A DNA stretch of 64,000 nucleotides from Thecaphora thlaspeos (GCA_900291925.1 UWYS01000017.1:130001-194000); one strand, 5' to 3'. Shown: positions 23,840-35,787, numbered from the stretch's first letter. Program-made: numbers and translations. The notes: generated from the letters alone by a model not told the origin.

Positions 23840-24230
23840 TCGTTTAAAGGAACACACCATGGGTGGCCAAAGAAAGCGCTTCGCCCGCAACCGACCGTGC
23901 GACTGCGGCGCTTGCATGTGACTGTCTAACGTACCTTCACGCGCCGCAGAGCTTTGTTTGCAAGACCAAGCTGCCTGTGTCTCCGACTGCTGCTGATGTC
24001 GCGGCTGATGAAGATACACTACGTCCACGTCGCGCGCAAAGGCGCCAAGGCCGCTCCATGGTGGTAGAGCCAGCTAACAAGGGGCGAGGAGCGTCTCCGT
24101 TGCGCTGTTGTAGCCCGTTACAATCCCGGTAGTTATCGGTCGGTCTTTGTGCCTTTCTGTCCGTGCCTTGTTGAGTCGGCATCACTTGCGCATGTGTCGT
24201 TACACCGTCTACGATATATATACAAAAGAG
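23840..24230. other. Gene-free stretch downstream of the RT relic
   Basis: Short open frames only. It forms the 3' flank of the convergent JmjC gene. Nothing else is recognised. Confidence 0.5.
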
Positions 24231-26151
24231 CTAGAACCACATCGATGTCGAGAAGCTCTACGCGGGTGAAGGTAGGATTGGCGGCTGCTTCAGCGTCGGG
24301 CCCCAATCGACAAACAGACGCAAGCGGAATGCACAGCTGTACGTACCTTTGTCCGACTCCTGAAGCTATGCCACCATCCCGGAGGCATAAAGAGCATATC
24401 GCCAGGTCCCAAGACTGCCTTCTGTGCGTTTGGCTGTACTTTCTCTCTAAAGGCGGCAGGGGCGTCTTCAGCGTCACCGTAGACGTCTATACGCGACGTG
24501 TTGGTCATCAGCGAGCTGCTGATGGTATCGCTGTCCTGCTGAGCGATATCCCCTTGGTCGTCACCCTCTGACGGGGACGGACGACACCCAAACGACGACA
24601 TGGCGCCACCTTCGTTGGCCGTCGGCGGCGCGAGCCAGATCTCCTTGTAGCCGACCACTTGCACTGTTCCGCCAATGTGAGGAGGGGGGGAACGGCGCGA
24701 TGTCAGATGAGGGAGCCCCGTGGAATGCTTCCACGGAGCGGACCAAACGGGACACCCACCGAAGCAGTTGTAGTACATGTCAAAGTGCGGCGGCGAGACT
24801 GTCTCGGCCGGACCCATCCAGGCCATGGTGATCAGCGCCTCGTCGTTGCCGGGTGGACGATAGCCTGGCACGTCGGCCGGTGCTGGCGGGCACGAGTAGA
24901 TGTAGTCGGGCAGAAGGACGTCGCGAAGCAGCTCCGGGAACTGCGAGAGAAGGTCGTGCTGTGCCAGATACAGGGTCTGCCGTTCTGCTTCTCCTGCCTC
25001 GACGTCGGTAGCTCTGTCGTCGTCGTCTTCGTCTCTCTTGTCATCCCATCCAGTAAGTCGAAGAAAGTCGGACCATAGCACAACTTCCTGTCCCCAGTCG
25101 TCGTCGGTATATCTGGCGCCGACCTCGACGGGTACCACTCGGCCCGGACCAGCCAAGCTCTCGAGGTAGTGTGACGAGGCCCATCGCGGGCCTTTGCACG
25201 GGCTTTCCGGATCGACTATCCCTGCGGCAGGCTCAGACGCGGGCCAGGACTCGGCGAATCCTCTGACGATAAACGGTCTGCGGCAGCTGCCTCGTTCTTC
25301 GCCCTTTGAGAGAAAGTGAGAGAGCGAAGGCGGTGCGTCGAAGGTGTCTATCTCAGCGTCGGCGAGGCTGCTGGGGCGGTGCGAGGGAGCATCGTCCGTG
25401 ACCGTCTCTGTCTTGGGATTATGACAGAGCTTTCGACGTTTCGCTTGACGTCTTTGGCTGTGCGTCTCCGACCTTGGCAAAATCGCAGAGGGCATTCGAC
25501 TTCTTTCAGAGGCTCGTTGACAGGCTCCAATGAGGTCGTGGACCATCTCCGCTCGTCCTGGGCCGGGGCAGCCGGCTACGATGATGGCCAGGTCTAGGTC
25601 GCGGATCAGCGCCAACCACTGTGCGTGTGTGCTGCCGTGATGATGGAGAAGAAGAAGAGCAGCGGATGCTTTGAGTAGTATGGCGTCGGTGTAGAGGCGT
25701 CGCCAGCAGATGGGCACGTCGGCGTAGTTGTAGCAGAGGAAGGCCTGGTCGCAAAGCCTGACGGCGGACGAGAGCTTCCTCTCGAGGCCAGCAAAGGAGG
25801 TGCGGGCAGTGGTGGTGACCGGTGAAGAGGTATGCGCGTGGAGCTCTTGCAATCCTAGCAAGGGTTGAAGAGCGGTTCTGATCAGCTCGAGGGCGGGGAA
25901 ACTGCAGCCTTGAAGATCTGTGGTTGGTGCAATGTGGCCGATGCCGGGAGGTTCAAAGGACGGACAAGGAGTGTGGTCGGTGTCAGCAGAGTGACGCGGA
26001 CTAGACGTGCGATGCCAAAGAGTGCTTACCGTCCTCCTCGGTGGGGCTGCTGCTGGTCCCGCTACTGGTGCTGGCGAGGCGGCCATTGCGGAGTGACGAG
26101 GGGATGGATTTGTCTATGGCGCTGCAGCATCTGAGCACCAGATCGATGGTA

Positions 26152-26184
<33 letters not shown>

Positions 26185-26198
26185 ACGCTGCCGGCCAT
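24231..26198 (-). CDS. JmjC-domain protein, JMJD5/KDM8-like
   Basis: This is a putative 2-oxoglutarate/Fe(II) dioxygenase. JMJD5 proteins are nuclear and hydroxylate arginine in target proteins. My model has four exons: 26198-26030, 25917-24760, 24663-24347 and 24257-24231. The introns are 112, 96 and 89 nt with phases 1, 1 and 0, giving 556 aa. Splicing exon 2 to exon 3 restores PPHFDMYYNCFVQVVGYKE, holding the first Fe ligands H and D, followed by WLAPP. Exon 3 holds the distal His in FMPPGWWHS. The last exon is 27 nt and supplies SFSTSMWF and the stop, matching the family's terminal strand. The N-terminal exon carries a Ser run and IDLVLRCCSAID. Without the first splice the frame would start at 26086 with no sensible N-terminus. 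Confidence 0.8.
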
Positions 26199-26649
26199 TG
26201 GGTAGTGGTGTCTGATGGCAGCAGCAGCCGCAGGAGGAGGAGGAGGAGGAGGAGGTTGGTGGCGGTGAGGAGTCTGTGCCGTCTGGGGACTTGTGTGGGG
26301 CAGTTGGCGGTGACAAGGGGTGGGCGGTGGTGGTAGGGAGAGGGGAGAGGGGAGAGGGAAAACGGAAAACGGAAAACGGAAAACGGGAGAGGGGAGAGGC
26401 CTAGCTGGTCGGTGGTGGGAGCGGGCGCGGTTGGCGGGATGTGGAGGCATCTGTGCACGCTCAGGACACGGCACAGCCCAGGGTCCTCGCTCGCTCCTTC
26501 GCTCCTCCCTCCCTTTCCCCCTCATCACCCTCCCCCCTGTCCCTCATCCCCCTCCACCACCTTTCCCTCCCCCTCTTCCTCCACAAACGGACAACAAGGA
26601 ACTCATCTAAAGCCACTCCACCACGCAGCCCGACAACGCTGCTCCGCAG
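26199..26649. other. Divergent region with pyrimidine/purine tracts
   Basis: The 5' flank of the JmjC gene. It contains four tandem GGAAAAC units (26357-26386) inside GGGGAGA-rich sequence and a long CT-rich tract (26480-26590). No gene is seen. Confidence 0.55.
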
Positions 26650-27740
26650 GTTAGCCCCGCCGGCCACACCGACGAGCGTATCAACACCGTCAAGGCGCCC
26701 TCGGACATCGGCGGCGGGGGTATGAAGGCACTCGCAGACGGACGGCGCCTCCAGTTCCTCCCTATCCTCTGGCGGGCCGGTTTCCATGTCGAGGACGATG
26801 GAGCGCAGTGCGCCACAGGTGAGGACGACGAGGACGATGAGCTGTTCGACAACGGGCTGCAGCTCGACATGGACCACATCTTCGTAAGCTGTCCTTTGCA
26901 AGCTATCCAATCCGCCAGGCTAGAAAGGGCAAGGGAGACTCATTACACGCGCGCACAATTCCTCTCTCTCTCCTTCCCCTCACTCTTCACGTCTCCTGTC
27001 CGGAATTTGCTTGGCGATCTCTGCTCGCACCTTGATGGCCTCGCACCCACGGCAACGAGGGCGGGCATCCCAACTGTGCGGACCATGACGCGCGAGGTGC
27101 TGATGGATATCCCGATGTTCCTCTCGCACCACAAACAGCACATCCTCGACTCAGTGCGGCGCGAGGCTAACCGACAGTACCGGACGTTTGTCAAGCGCAA
27201 CCCCCGGTTCGAGGACAAGGGCGGACGGGTGCATGTGATCGCACACAGCCTCGGCAACGCCATAGCGACCGAAATGTAGGTACCGGGATCGGTCGCGCAG
27301 TCGGCTGCAGCTCCTTCTCTTCATCGCTCAAACGGGATGCCCAAGCTGACTCGGGCCCTCTTCTCGCTATTCGACAATCGCGCAGCTTATCGAATCAGCC
27401 GACCAAGGTGCCGTTAGTCAAAGACATGCTGCGCGGCGAGGCGCAGAAAGTGGGGGGCACAGCCGTTTGATCTTCAACACCACGCACTATTTCGCCATCG
27501 GCTCGCCCATCAGCATCTGGTTTGTCTTGGTGAGCCCTCGCTCTGTTAGCCTAGCTTCCGCTCCCGTTGACATCTGATGCTGCGACTGCTGAACACCTTC
27601 CCCGACACGATGCCGGCGCCTTTGTCCGTTGGTCCGCAGAACCGGGCTCAGCTGGTGGCAAGGCGCGGACGAGCGTGCCGCACCGCATCCGATGAGGATG
27701 GGGGGTGGCAGAGGGAGGAGCGGCTGCAGGGTCCTGTCCT
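26650..27740 (+). pseudogene. DDHD-domain phospholipase A1-like remnant
   Basis: Several exon-like blocks match the intracellular PA-PLA1/DDHD family in order. Block 1 (about 26650-26882) has RRLQFLPILWRAGF. Block 2 (to 27278) has VLMDIPMFLSHHKQ, RRFDxNP-like VKRNPRFEDKGG and the nucleophile elbow VHVIAHSLGNA, with Ala replacing the usual first Gly of GxSxG. Block 3 (from about 27385) has LSNQPTKVPLVKDM and then FNTTHYFAIGSP in another frame. Block 4 has NRAQLVARRGR. Missing are the N-terminal VHGIG-type segment and the C-terminal metal-binding half. A stop and frame change occur near 27467, next to a G6 run. No clean acceptor joins blocks 1 and 2 in phase. A relic is the best reading; a sequencing indel plus unusual introns could explain part of it. 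Confidence 0.6.
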
Positions 27741-28269
27741 GTTTGTTGGGGTTGTGGAGCGCCAGGTGAGCGAGAGAGCACAGCCTTGTTCAAGTTAGCT
27801 TGCTTGCTTTTTGCCTTTGCACGCACTGCCGCGCATGGACCACCCACGCGTGGCCGCCGCCGCCCCTCTGGCGAGGGCAGGCCGCAGGCAGCAGGCAGCA
27901 GGCAGCAGGCAGCAGGCAAGCGACCCCTCACCCATCCCCTTTCACCTCCCCTCTTCTCCCTGCTACCACGACTACGAGTCTTGCTCTCCCCTCCCCTCCA
28001 GCCGTCCAAGTCGCGGAACATGCGCCTAGGTACACCACCACCACCACCCTCAGCATCCTCGTATACACTGTTCCCTTGCCTCGCACCAGGATCCCCGCGC
28101 CACTTCTCTTTTCCAAGCCACACACTTTGCCAGCCCCCATGCTAATGAGCACCGCCCCACTCGACTTCTAGCCAAAGCCCCCAGCGCACCACTCTCTCCA
28201 TCAACACTCGCCTTCACTCCTCCCCCGCGCCCCCCCTTTTGCTGCTTCGCTCCGTTCACCCACCCCGTA
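27741..28269. other. 5' flank of the arrestin gene with short repeats
   Basis: Contains about five GGCAGCA units (27882-27920), a CCA run (28032-28050) and CT-rich leader-like sequence. No gene is supported; the 190-codon minus-strand frame here is a shadow. Confidence 0.55.
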
Positions 28270-31200
28270 ATGTCCCATCCAAAGCTGTAAGTCCCCACCG
28301 CGGGCGGCTCAGCTCGGCTCAGCTTGCGCAAACATACACAACCTTGCAGCTCAGCCTACTGACCCATCGTCTATGTCCTCCTCTTCCCCTCTTCCTCCCT
28401 CCTTCCTTCCATGTTCCCCGCTCTGCCTGTCCCTCAGCACCCTCCGGCCACCACCGCATCGAGAGTTCGTCCAGGGATACCCGGGCATTCCCGGCTCCTC
28501 ATCCCGCCCGCCAGCTCACCTCGCCGGCAACGTAGAGGTACGCCTCGGCACAAAGGGCCTCAAGGCCTCCTGGCTCCGCATCGAGCTCAGGAAGCTAGAG
28601 ACGCTCCCGGCAGGCGAGAGCTGGGGCGAGCTCATCGGACACGGCCCCATCGACGTCTGGACCGCAAGCAAGTCCGAGGCCTACAAGAGCGAAGACGAAC
28701 AGGGCTGGGAGCTCCTCCAGACCGCCGATTTCCCCTTCCAAGTCGTCATTCCAGAGGGCCTCCCCCCCAGCGCAAAGCTCGACAAGCAGGCCGGCGTCGC
28801 CTACGAGCTCGTCACCAGCCTCTGCGTCCGCTCCAAGAAGGGCCTCCTGCGCAAGGAGACAACGTCCTCCATCATCCAGAACACCCACCCGATATGGCTG
28901 GAAAAGCACGAACTCCACTCGGCCTGGCCCGTCTATCACTATCCCGATGAGCACGAGACCACCCTCGACGACATCCGCGTCAAGCTCCACCGCAGCCAGA
29001 CGTGCTACGGCCCCGGCGACCAGGTCGACGTCCGCATCATCGTCTCATCGGACAGCGTCAAGCCCGTCAAGCTGAAAACCCTATCGTTCAGCATCCGCGA
29101 GACCATCACCTTCCGCGGCGGGACGCGCAAGACCTTTGGCTCCAAGAACGCCGCAATCCAAAAGACCGAGAACCTCGCCAGCAAGGCTAAGAGCTTCGGA
29201 AAGAAGGTCTACAAGGGCGACATCCACACCTTTGACCTCAGCTGCTCCATTCCCAAATCTCACACCCTCATGACGATCCAGACGGCCAAACATATCGAGG
29301 TGGCCTACACCATCCGCGTCCAGGTAGATGCGGGCAAGAAGCCCATCGTTATCGACCACCTGCCCATCACCCTCTCCAACTTTGCCACCAGCTCCAGCGG
29401 CGACGCCGTCGCAAAGATCGGCTTCGTTCCCGGCCTTTCAACAGCCGCAGCGCCAGAGGCAGACGGCCCCGCGAGCGAGGGCGGCGATGGCACGGCTTCG
29501 CTCTATTCGTCGGGAGCTCCGACCATCACGCGCTCCCAGTCATTCGCCCCATCGAGCTTCAACGCATCTTATTTGGGCTACCCCGCCTCCGACCTCCGAC
29601 GGAGAGATACCGTCATGACCCAAGGGACCGCCATCACCGGGCCGGGTATGGCCGGTCGAGGTGTACCAGGCCAGGTCTTCTTGTGGGGAGAGTATGGCGC
29701 AGCGCAGCCGCTCGGCAGCGAGGCGCCGAGGCCGGCGTTCGCGGGTCCGCCGAGCATCTACGAAGGTCACGAGCTCGCACCGGAGGAGAACCGGGCCCTC
29801 TTTCACGCGTCAAATCGGCCGCAGAGCGCCTACGGGCTCGGTTCCGGTATCGACCCCGTCTTCTTGCCAGTCAACGTACGGCAGCAGAGCGGATCGCGGC
29901 AAGGTCCCCGGAACGGCGAGAGGCAGGTCACGCCGATACGCGAAGCCTCAGAGGAGATGTACGCGGAGGCGATGTCCAACAACGGCTATCAGGGTCCTCG
30001 GCATCAGCGTTCGCTCTCCAACCCAACCCGAGCTCACAGATCAGCCCAGGACGCCCCCTCGGGATCGACGCACGAAACCCACCTCGTCCGCCCCGATCCC
30101 GTTCGGGGACCCGGACCTCCGATCAAGTCTGCCGAGGCGGAGAAAGAGAGGCTGTACGAGCGGGCGCGGCAACAGGCTGAGCGCAACCAGCGACGCGCTG
30201 ACGAGCGCAGGGCCCAGTATGGCACGCACGGCCAAGCAACGATCCCGCCGACGTTGGGCGGCGAGGGTCAGAGCAGCTCCACGCTGTCGAGCCTGGGGTC
30301 AGCGCAAGAGCAAGCTGTGGGAGACAGCTTCTCTGCCGCCAACGAAAAGGCGAGGCTGTTCGAACGGGCTCGGGCCGAAGCAGAAAAGTACCAGACGTCG
30401 TTCGCACAGGGCGCGCAGTTCCCCGCCCTTGCCCCGGCTGCTAGCGGAAGCAGCAGTAGCCTCCATCTCTCTCGCAATGACCCGTGCAGGACGAGCGCCC
30501 AGTACTGGCTGCAAGAAGGGACGGGCGCTGGCGTTGCGGCAACGGCGGCACCCGGCTCGGCGGCAGCGCGTTCAGCAGCACCAGCAGCAGCAGTGGCGGG
30601 CTCTGCCTCGAGCTCGGCTTCACATTCCTCCGCACCAGGGGCGCATTCTTTACAGCAGCCGTTCGAGGGCACCCCCGCGACCAGCGTCTCGGGACGTCCG
30701 GCGCCATACCCGACCTACGTGTCGGCGGAAGAGGAGAAACGCAGGCTTTATGAACAGGCCAAGGCCGAGACGGAGGTTTTCCAAAGGGGCGATCCGCTTC
30801 CGCACCATCAGCAGCACCGATCCAGCAGCTACAGCGAGCATGACGCGTCTGCCACAGGTCACCAGGGGGCCGCTTTGTCGGGAAGCGCCTACACCGTGCC
30901 GCCGGGCGGCTGGCCAAGGGACGAGCAATCCACTCCCCGTACCGGTCCGAGCTCCGCCACGGCGATTCCCTCGAGCATCGCTGCTCCTGCCATCTCGCAC
31001 GGCGCGCCTTCTATGTCCAACTCTGTAATCCCTCCACCGCTTCCCTCTAGCAGCTCGATTGGCGAAAAGGAGCAGTTGAGGAGGTACTATGAGGCGCAAG
31101 ATGCGGTGGCCCGGCACCAGGCCGGCGTCTCCGCTGCTGGCGGATCGGGCAGCGGAGTATCGAGCGGGCCAGAGATGCAGCAGTCCGGACCCGCGAACGG

Positions 31201-32491
31201 CGGAGGAAGCAGCGGTGCTATGCCGGACAGTCGAGGCATCTACGCTTGTGGAGTGACGCAGGTCGGAGCACGCGCCTCCCCTCACCAGCCTGAACATCCA
31301 GTCGCTTCGCCCCGCGGTGACGCTGGTCAGACAACGCTCTACAACAGCCGGCCGAACGAAGTAGCGCGAGAACAGGCTCGGAGTCCAACTCAGCAGCCAG
31401 CCTCGAGCGCCGCTCAGTCATACCTTACCGAAGCGGAGCAGCAGAGCGCGAGGGAGAAGGAGCGATTGGCCACCCATTTCGCCAAGAAAGCCGCGAGGGC
31501 GGAAGCGCGCGCTGCATCTGCCGCCGCCAACGGCACGCCTGCGACCGGAAGCGGCGGCAGCGGCATGCCGGCCTCCCACACCCCTGTCACGACGGCCAGC
31601 CACGGGTCAAGGACGCCGACCCACGACGCCGCTCCACTCCCTCCCGTCGTCTCGGAGGTCGCAGCGTCGGTGCGTCCGACGGCGAGCTACGCAAATGGCT
31701 ACGATCACGGCCGCACAGCCTCGAGCGGTAGCATCGCGGGAGCGCGACGCGCACCCTCGGTCATGGGCGGACGGCCGCTCCCCGGCTCGTCGAACCACTC
31801 GCCGTCTGCCAGCTTCATCGGTTCTCCCGGAATCACCCAGAACGGCTACAGTACTGCGTCCGGTGCGAGCGAAAAGGCGCAGCTGGCAGCTTACTATGCG
31901 GCAAAGGACGCAGCGGAACAGACGGCGGCGTGCCTCCAGCTAGAGCAGCAGCAGGAGGCTGGATGGACGCCGACGTCGGCGCCTACCGCTTCGAACGCAA
32001 CACGAGACTGGCTCCCGCGCATCGAGACCGGCGCTTCGATCGGCGCTGGCACCTCTTCGCTCGCCTCCTACCACCCTCACCCTCGGTCGGACGACACGAG
32101 CAGCATCTACACCGAGGTGGCGCACGACCCTGAGGTCCTCGCCAGCAAGAAGCGGGCGTCACCTTCCATCCTCTCGGCCTCTGCTTCCGGTACCGGCGGA
32201 GTGAGAGGAGGAATGTACGACAGTCCCTTTTCCTCTCGCCCTTCTAGCGTGGTATACCCACACGACACAACGATGGTAACGTCGCCATCGACAATGTCGT
32301 CCAACGGAGGAGGAGGGACGAGATGGAAGCAAGCTCCTACCGCACTGAGGAAGAACGATCCGGATTTCTGGAGGCCCAAGTACGCCTGGCTCGAGGAGGA
32401 TGACGAGGAGCTCGACACAGCAAAGACCAAGGTCCCACCTCCGTTGCCGCCAAAGATCCCGTTGAGCCGGAACGCTTCCAAGATGGCGTGA
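28270..32491 (+). CDS. Alpha-arrestin-like protein with C-terminal helical repeats
   Basis: Fungal alpha-arrestins are adaptors that recruit Rsp5-type ubiquitin ligases to membrane transporters. My model joins a 17-nt first exon (28270-28286, MSHPK plus two bases) to 28438-32491 across a 151-nt GTAAGT...CTCAG intron in matching phase, giving 1,356 aa. An alternative is to start at ATG 28373 without splicing. The arrestin fold spans about residues 15-340, with an N-lobe (VEVRLGTKGLKASWLRIEL) and a C-lobe (VKLKTLSFSIRETITFRGG, then HIEVAYTIRVQVD). The remainder is Ser/Ala/Gln-rich and carries six spaced copies of a helical motif such as EKERLYERARQQAE. It ends in a Pro-rich KVPPPLPPKIPLS segment. 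I did not find a clear PPxY ubiquitin-ligase motif. Subfamily is not determined. Confidence 0.75.
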
Positions 32492-32968
32492 GAAGGGCGC
32501 AGGACGTTTATTGTATCTAGATCGGGGATCGTCGAGCGATGAGGTGCGAGCTCTGTGCACACTCGTGACCCTTCAGAATGTCAATGGCGATGCGGCTGCG
32601 TCTCTCTACGTCCGGCTTCCTTTGCTTCATATTCTCGCAAATCTATCGTGAGAAGCTGCGTGGGTGTACAGGTATTGCAACGTTCGGATTCGATGCAAGA
32701 GAAACACACGATGATCGAAAGCCAGCTGGACGCGACCCCTGCAATGAGGGTGTCAGACGAGAGTGAGGTAGCCGATGGCGTGTAGGACGATGGGGATGAA
32801 TCTGGTACTGTTTTCTTCTACGTTTGAGGAGTACATCCCTGCCCGAGCCCACTCATGGCCGCTGGAAGAGCTTACGGTAGAGCCTGGTTCGGACCTCTCG
32901 ACCAGTCGGGAAGAAGGGGGGTGGGGGGTAACGACATATCGGTACAGCTCGGTACGACGTGTTGCTCT
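32492..32968. other. Convergent intergenic region
   Basis: 3' flanks of the arrestin and YPD1 genes. Nothing recognised. Confidence 0.55.
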
Positions 32969-33776
32969 CTACTTGTCTGCCGCCTCCGTCTTTGCCTTTG
33001 CCTCTTCGGTCTCTCCGTCCGCGTCTCCCTCGTCGTCCTCTTCCTCGTCCTCAGCCTCTCCTTCTTCTGCCGCAACCTCCTCACCTTCGACCACTTCCTC
33101 GGCCTCGTCAGCTTCGTCGTCCTCTTCGCCCTCCTCGTCTCCCTGGGCATAGAATCCCTTCAACGCCTTTTCGGCCTCCTTGTACTGCACCTTGACCTCT
33201 TTGAGCGTCGCGGTGATCTTTTCCATTGCCACTTGCTCTGTGAGGTCCGAGACGCCGTCTTCGTCATGCTGCTTGCCGTAGTGCTGCATGCACTCGCAGC
33301 TGTCGCGCACCTTGATGACGCCGACGGCCGCCGAGCTGCCCTTGAGGAAGTGGCCGAGCGTCGATAGCTCGGGGAGGTCTTTGCTTGCTCTGCGGTGCCA
33401 TTCGAGCAAAAAGAAAAGGATAGGGGCTTGGCGATGGCGGTCAACGCTGTGTGCACTTTGCCGCGCCTCGCCTCGTCGACGGCTGGCCGCGTATGGATGC
33501 TCACAGTGCGCTGTCCATCTTCTGGAAGGTGTTTTCCGCCTGGTCAAAGTAGTTCCATACGATGCTCTTGCTAAACTCTCGGTCCTCTTCGTCGTCCATC
33601 TCTAGCAGTTGGCTAAAGATGTCCATGTCGATAATCTCTGGCGAGAGGTCGCCGAGGCCGCTGGCTCCATCGCCCTGTGATGGCAAGGAGCAACGTGCGT
33701 AGATGGAGCAGAAGGGTTGGTGGCCGACCATGGCGCGCGATGTGAGGACCAAGGTAGCGGGCGACAGAGACAGCAT
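32969..33776 (-). CDS. YPD1: Histidine phosphotransfer protein YPD1
   Basis: YPD1 passes phosphate from a hybrid histidine kinase to SSK1/SKN7-type response regulators in the osmotic and oxidative stress pathway. The core is certain: IIDMDIFSQLLEMDDEED, EFSKSIVWNYFDQAENTF, then after a 115-nt GTGAGC intron (33504-33390, phase 2) KDLPELSTLGHFLKGSSAA with the phospho-accepting His. The protein ends with an unusual acidic Glu/Asp/Ala tail of about 60 residues that yeast YPD1 lacks. The 5' end is unsure. ATG 33776 gives 230 aa with an unlikely N-terminus. An acceptor just before GGCGATGG (exon from 33674) could instead receive a 24-nt first exon at 34393-34370 (MASRADEC then GTGAGT) in phase, giving 204 aa, but the intron would be about 690 nt. 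Confidence 0.85.
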
Positions 33777-34670
33777 GCAGAGAAAGTGGGCAGGCAGAGG
33801 TGGGTGGTCGGCGATATGGGGGGAGTCGAGTCGTCGAAGTGGTAAAGTGGTCGAGAGGGGTGTAGATCGTGATGAAAGACAGAAGGAAGTGTCAGCGAGG
33901 GTGGCTCAAAGGCGATCAGGTCGACGAAGGGGACGTCTGGCCCGGAGCAGAGGCGAGCCCAATGGGTGGCCTCCATCCCGCGAAGCTGACCCCTCTGCTG
34001 AAAGGTGCGATGACCCTGGGATCTATGCCGAAACCCGTGCGGTTGCGTGCCGTGCACCATTGCACGGCACTATATCGGCCCACAAGGTGGGTCCAAGCCG
34101 TCGTGCCGTGGTCAAGGTGCTCTGCAGCCTTTCACGATGCTCGGATGTCGCAGCGGCACCTTCCGACCGTGCGGCCCGCCTCCCGGTGGCGTGCGACGAC
34201 AGAGAGTAGCTAGCTAGTAGGTAGAGGAGGCGCGTGCCGTTGCCGCGCCCCGTAATTCGTCGGCGTCGTCGGAAAGCCGCATCCAACGGCCATAGCCTCC
34301 AACCTTCTTGCCTCGCCAGGTGAAACTAGCCGGCTGGCGGCCAAGGACCCAAGGTCTATGATGACTCACACACTCGTCTGCTCTCGACGCCATCTTGCGA
34401 ACTTGAGGAGCCCAGAGTGGATAGCAGGAAGGCGCTGCTCGGTAGCGTGTGGGAGAGGGTTGCGCGAGACGCGAGGCGCGAGACGCGAAAGGGGATGAGA
34501 CACTAGCGGGGCTATCGATCGAGACACGGAAAGGCGCGAGGCAGTGAGGCTGCGGGACGACGGGAGGCTGCGACGAAAGGGGACCAACTGAGCTAAGTGG
34601 CGGGTAACGGCAACGGCGACGGCGACGGCGACGACCGCAATGACAACGACGACGAGGCAGGACGGGTGTG

Positions 34671-34702
34671 GTGGTGATGGTGATGGTGATGGTGATGGTG
34701 AT
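34671..34702. repeat. GGTGAT hexamer repeat
   Basis: About five GGTGAT units in tandem. Confidence 0.8.
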
Positions 34703-34802
34703 GGGCTGCAAGTGGTGACGATACGACAAGTGGCTGGGGTGCAGGCCCGAGGCAAGACAGGGTCGCTGTTGCGTTTGGCGTTGCGTTAACATACAGGTAC
34801 TG

Positions 34803-34846
34803 TAGCGTTGCGTTGCGTAGCGTTGCGTAGCGTTGCGTAGCGTTTG
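34803..34846. repeat. GCGTTGCGTA tandem repeat
   Basis: About four 10-nt units, the first shortened. Confidence 0.85.
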
Positions 34847-35221
34847 CGACGGACCCGTCCGCCCTCCTCGCGATCTAATTTGCGCATCTTTTTTTTTTTT
34901 TCCCTTACAAATTGGTGGTGGGCGTGCGTGGTCCGGGCGTCGGAGTCGGTATCGCTGCCAGAGACCCCGTGCATGGCTCGTGGCTGTCGTCCGCTCAGCA
35001 TTTGGTCCGCCCTTGGTCTGTAGCAGCAGAGTAGTAGCCCCTGTGTACGGCAGTGCCCTCTCGGCTTTCCATGATTACAGTAGTGTGTATCATCTTGTCG
35101 AATAACTACATAGAAGTTAGTTACGTAGAGTGTGGTCTCGGAGGCAGACGTCGGCGAACCAAAAATGAAATCGCGCTCCGTGGCACAGGCAAGCGCTTCC
35201 GCGGCACAACTTCTCTCTGCT

Positions 35222-35251
35222 GCTCTCCCTGCTCTCCCTGCTCTCCCTGCT
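35222..35251. repeat. CTGCTCTCC tandem repeat
   Basis: Three 9-nt units in tandem. Confidence 0.8.
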
Positions 35252-35787
35252 CAAGCTAGCCATCGTCGCACACACCGACAACTCGGCCACTTTCCCCTCA
35301 ACTCGTTCGCCCCACTTCGCTGTGATTCGCTACATCGAGAGATGGGCTTCGTCTCTTGATTCAGCCCGCAGAGATTCTTGATCTCTTGGCCGCCCCGCCG
35401 CAGCTCCACCTCCTGCTCCTCTGGCACATTCATGTCCGTGATTTTGTGCATCTGCTTTGCACGCTGCATTCATTGCTTTACGTTTGACATCGGCGAACAA
35501 CGCGAGGCGGACAACGCGGGTGAGTAGCAGCCAAAGTAACAAGGGACGCAGGTAGTGCCAGAATGGAAAGAATCCGATCAGGAGCGAGCATGTCCGGAGC
35601 ATCCTGTCATCTCACGCCGACCAACATCAGATGGCCAGGCTCTACATGTCGTCGCACCGACCTTCCTTGCTTCCGTCCAGTCACAACGAGCGACCTGTCC
35701 CACCCGGTCGCTTGCCGCCGCCGCTGCTGCCAACGTCGAACCTTCGGCATGATCTACTACTTGGCGGAGTGACGACGACGAGGCTGC

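Larger units (their letters stand above)
33777..35787. other. Gene-free region between YPD1 and POR1
   Basis: No supportable gene in 2 kb apart from a possible YPD1 first exon at 34370-34393. It holds three short tandem arrays. Confidence 0.5.

Noticed and set aside
27551..28123. 190-codon minus-strand frame opposite the DDHD remnant
   Set aside because: Shadow of GC-rich sequence; the DDHD-like reading on the plus strand explains the first part.
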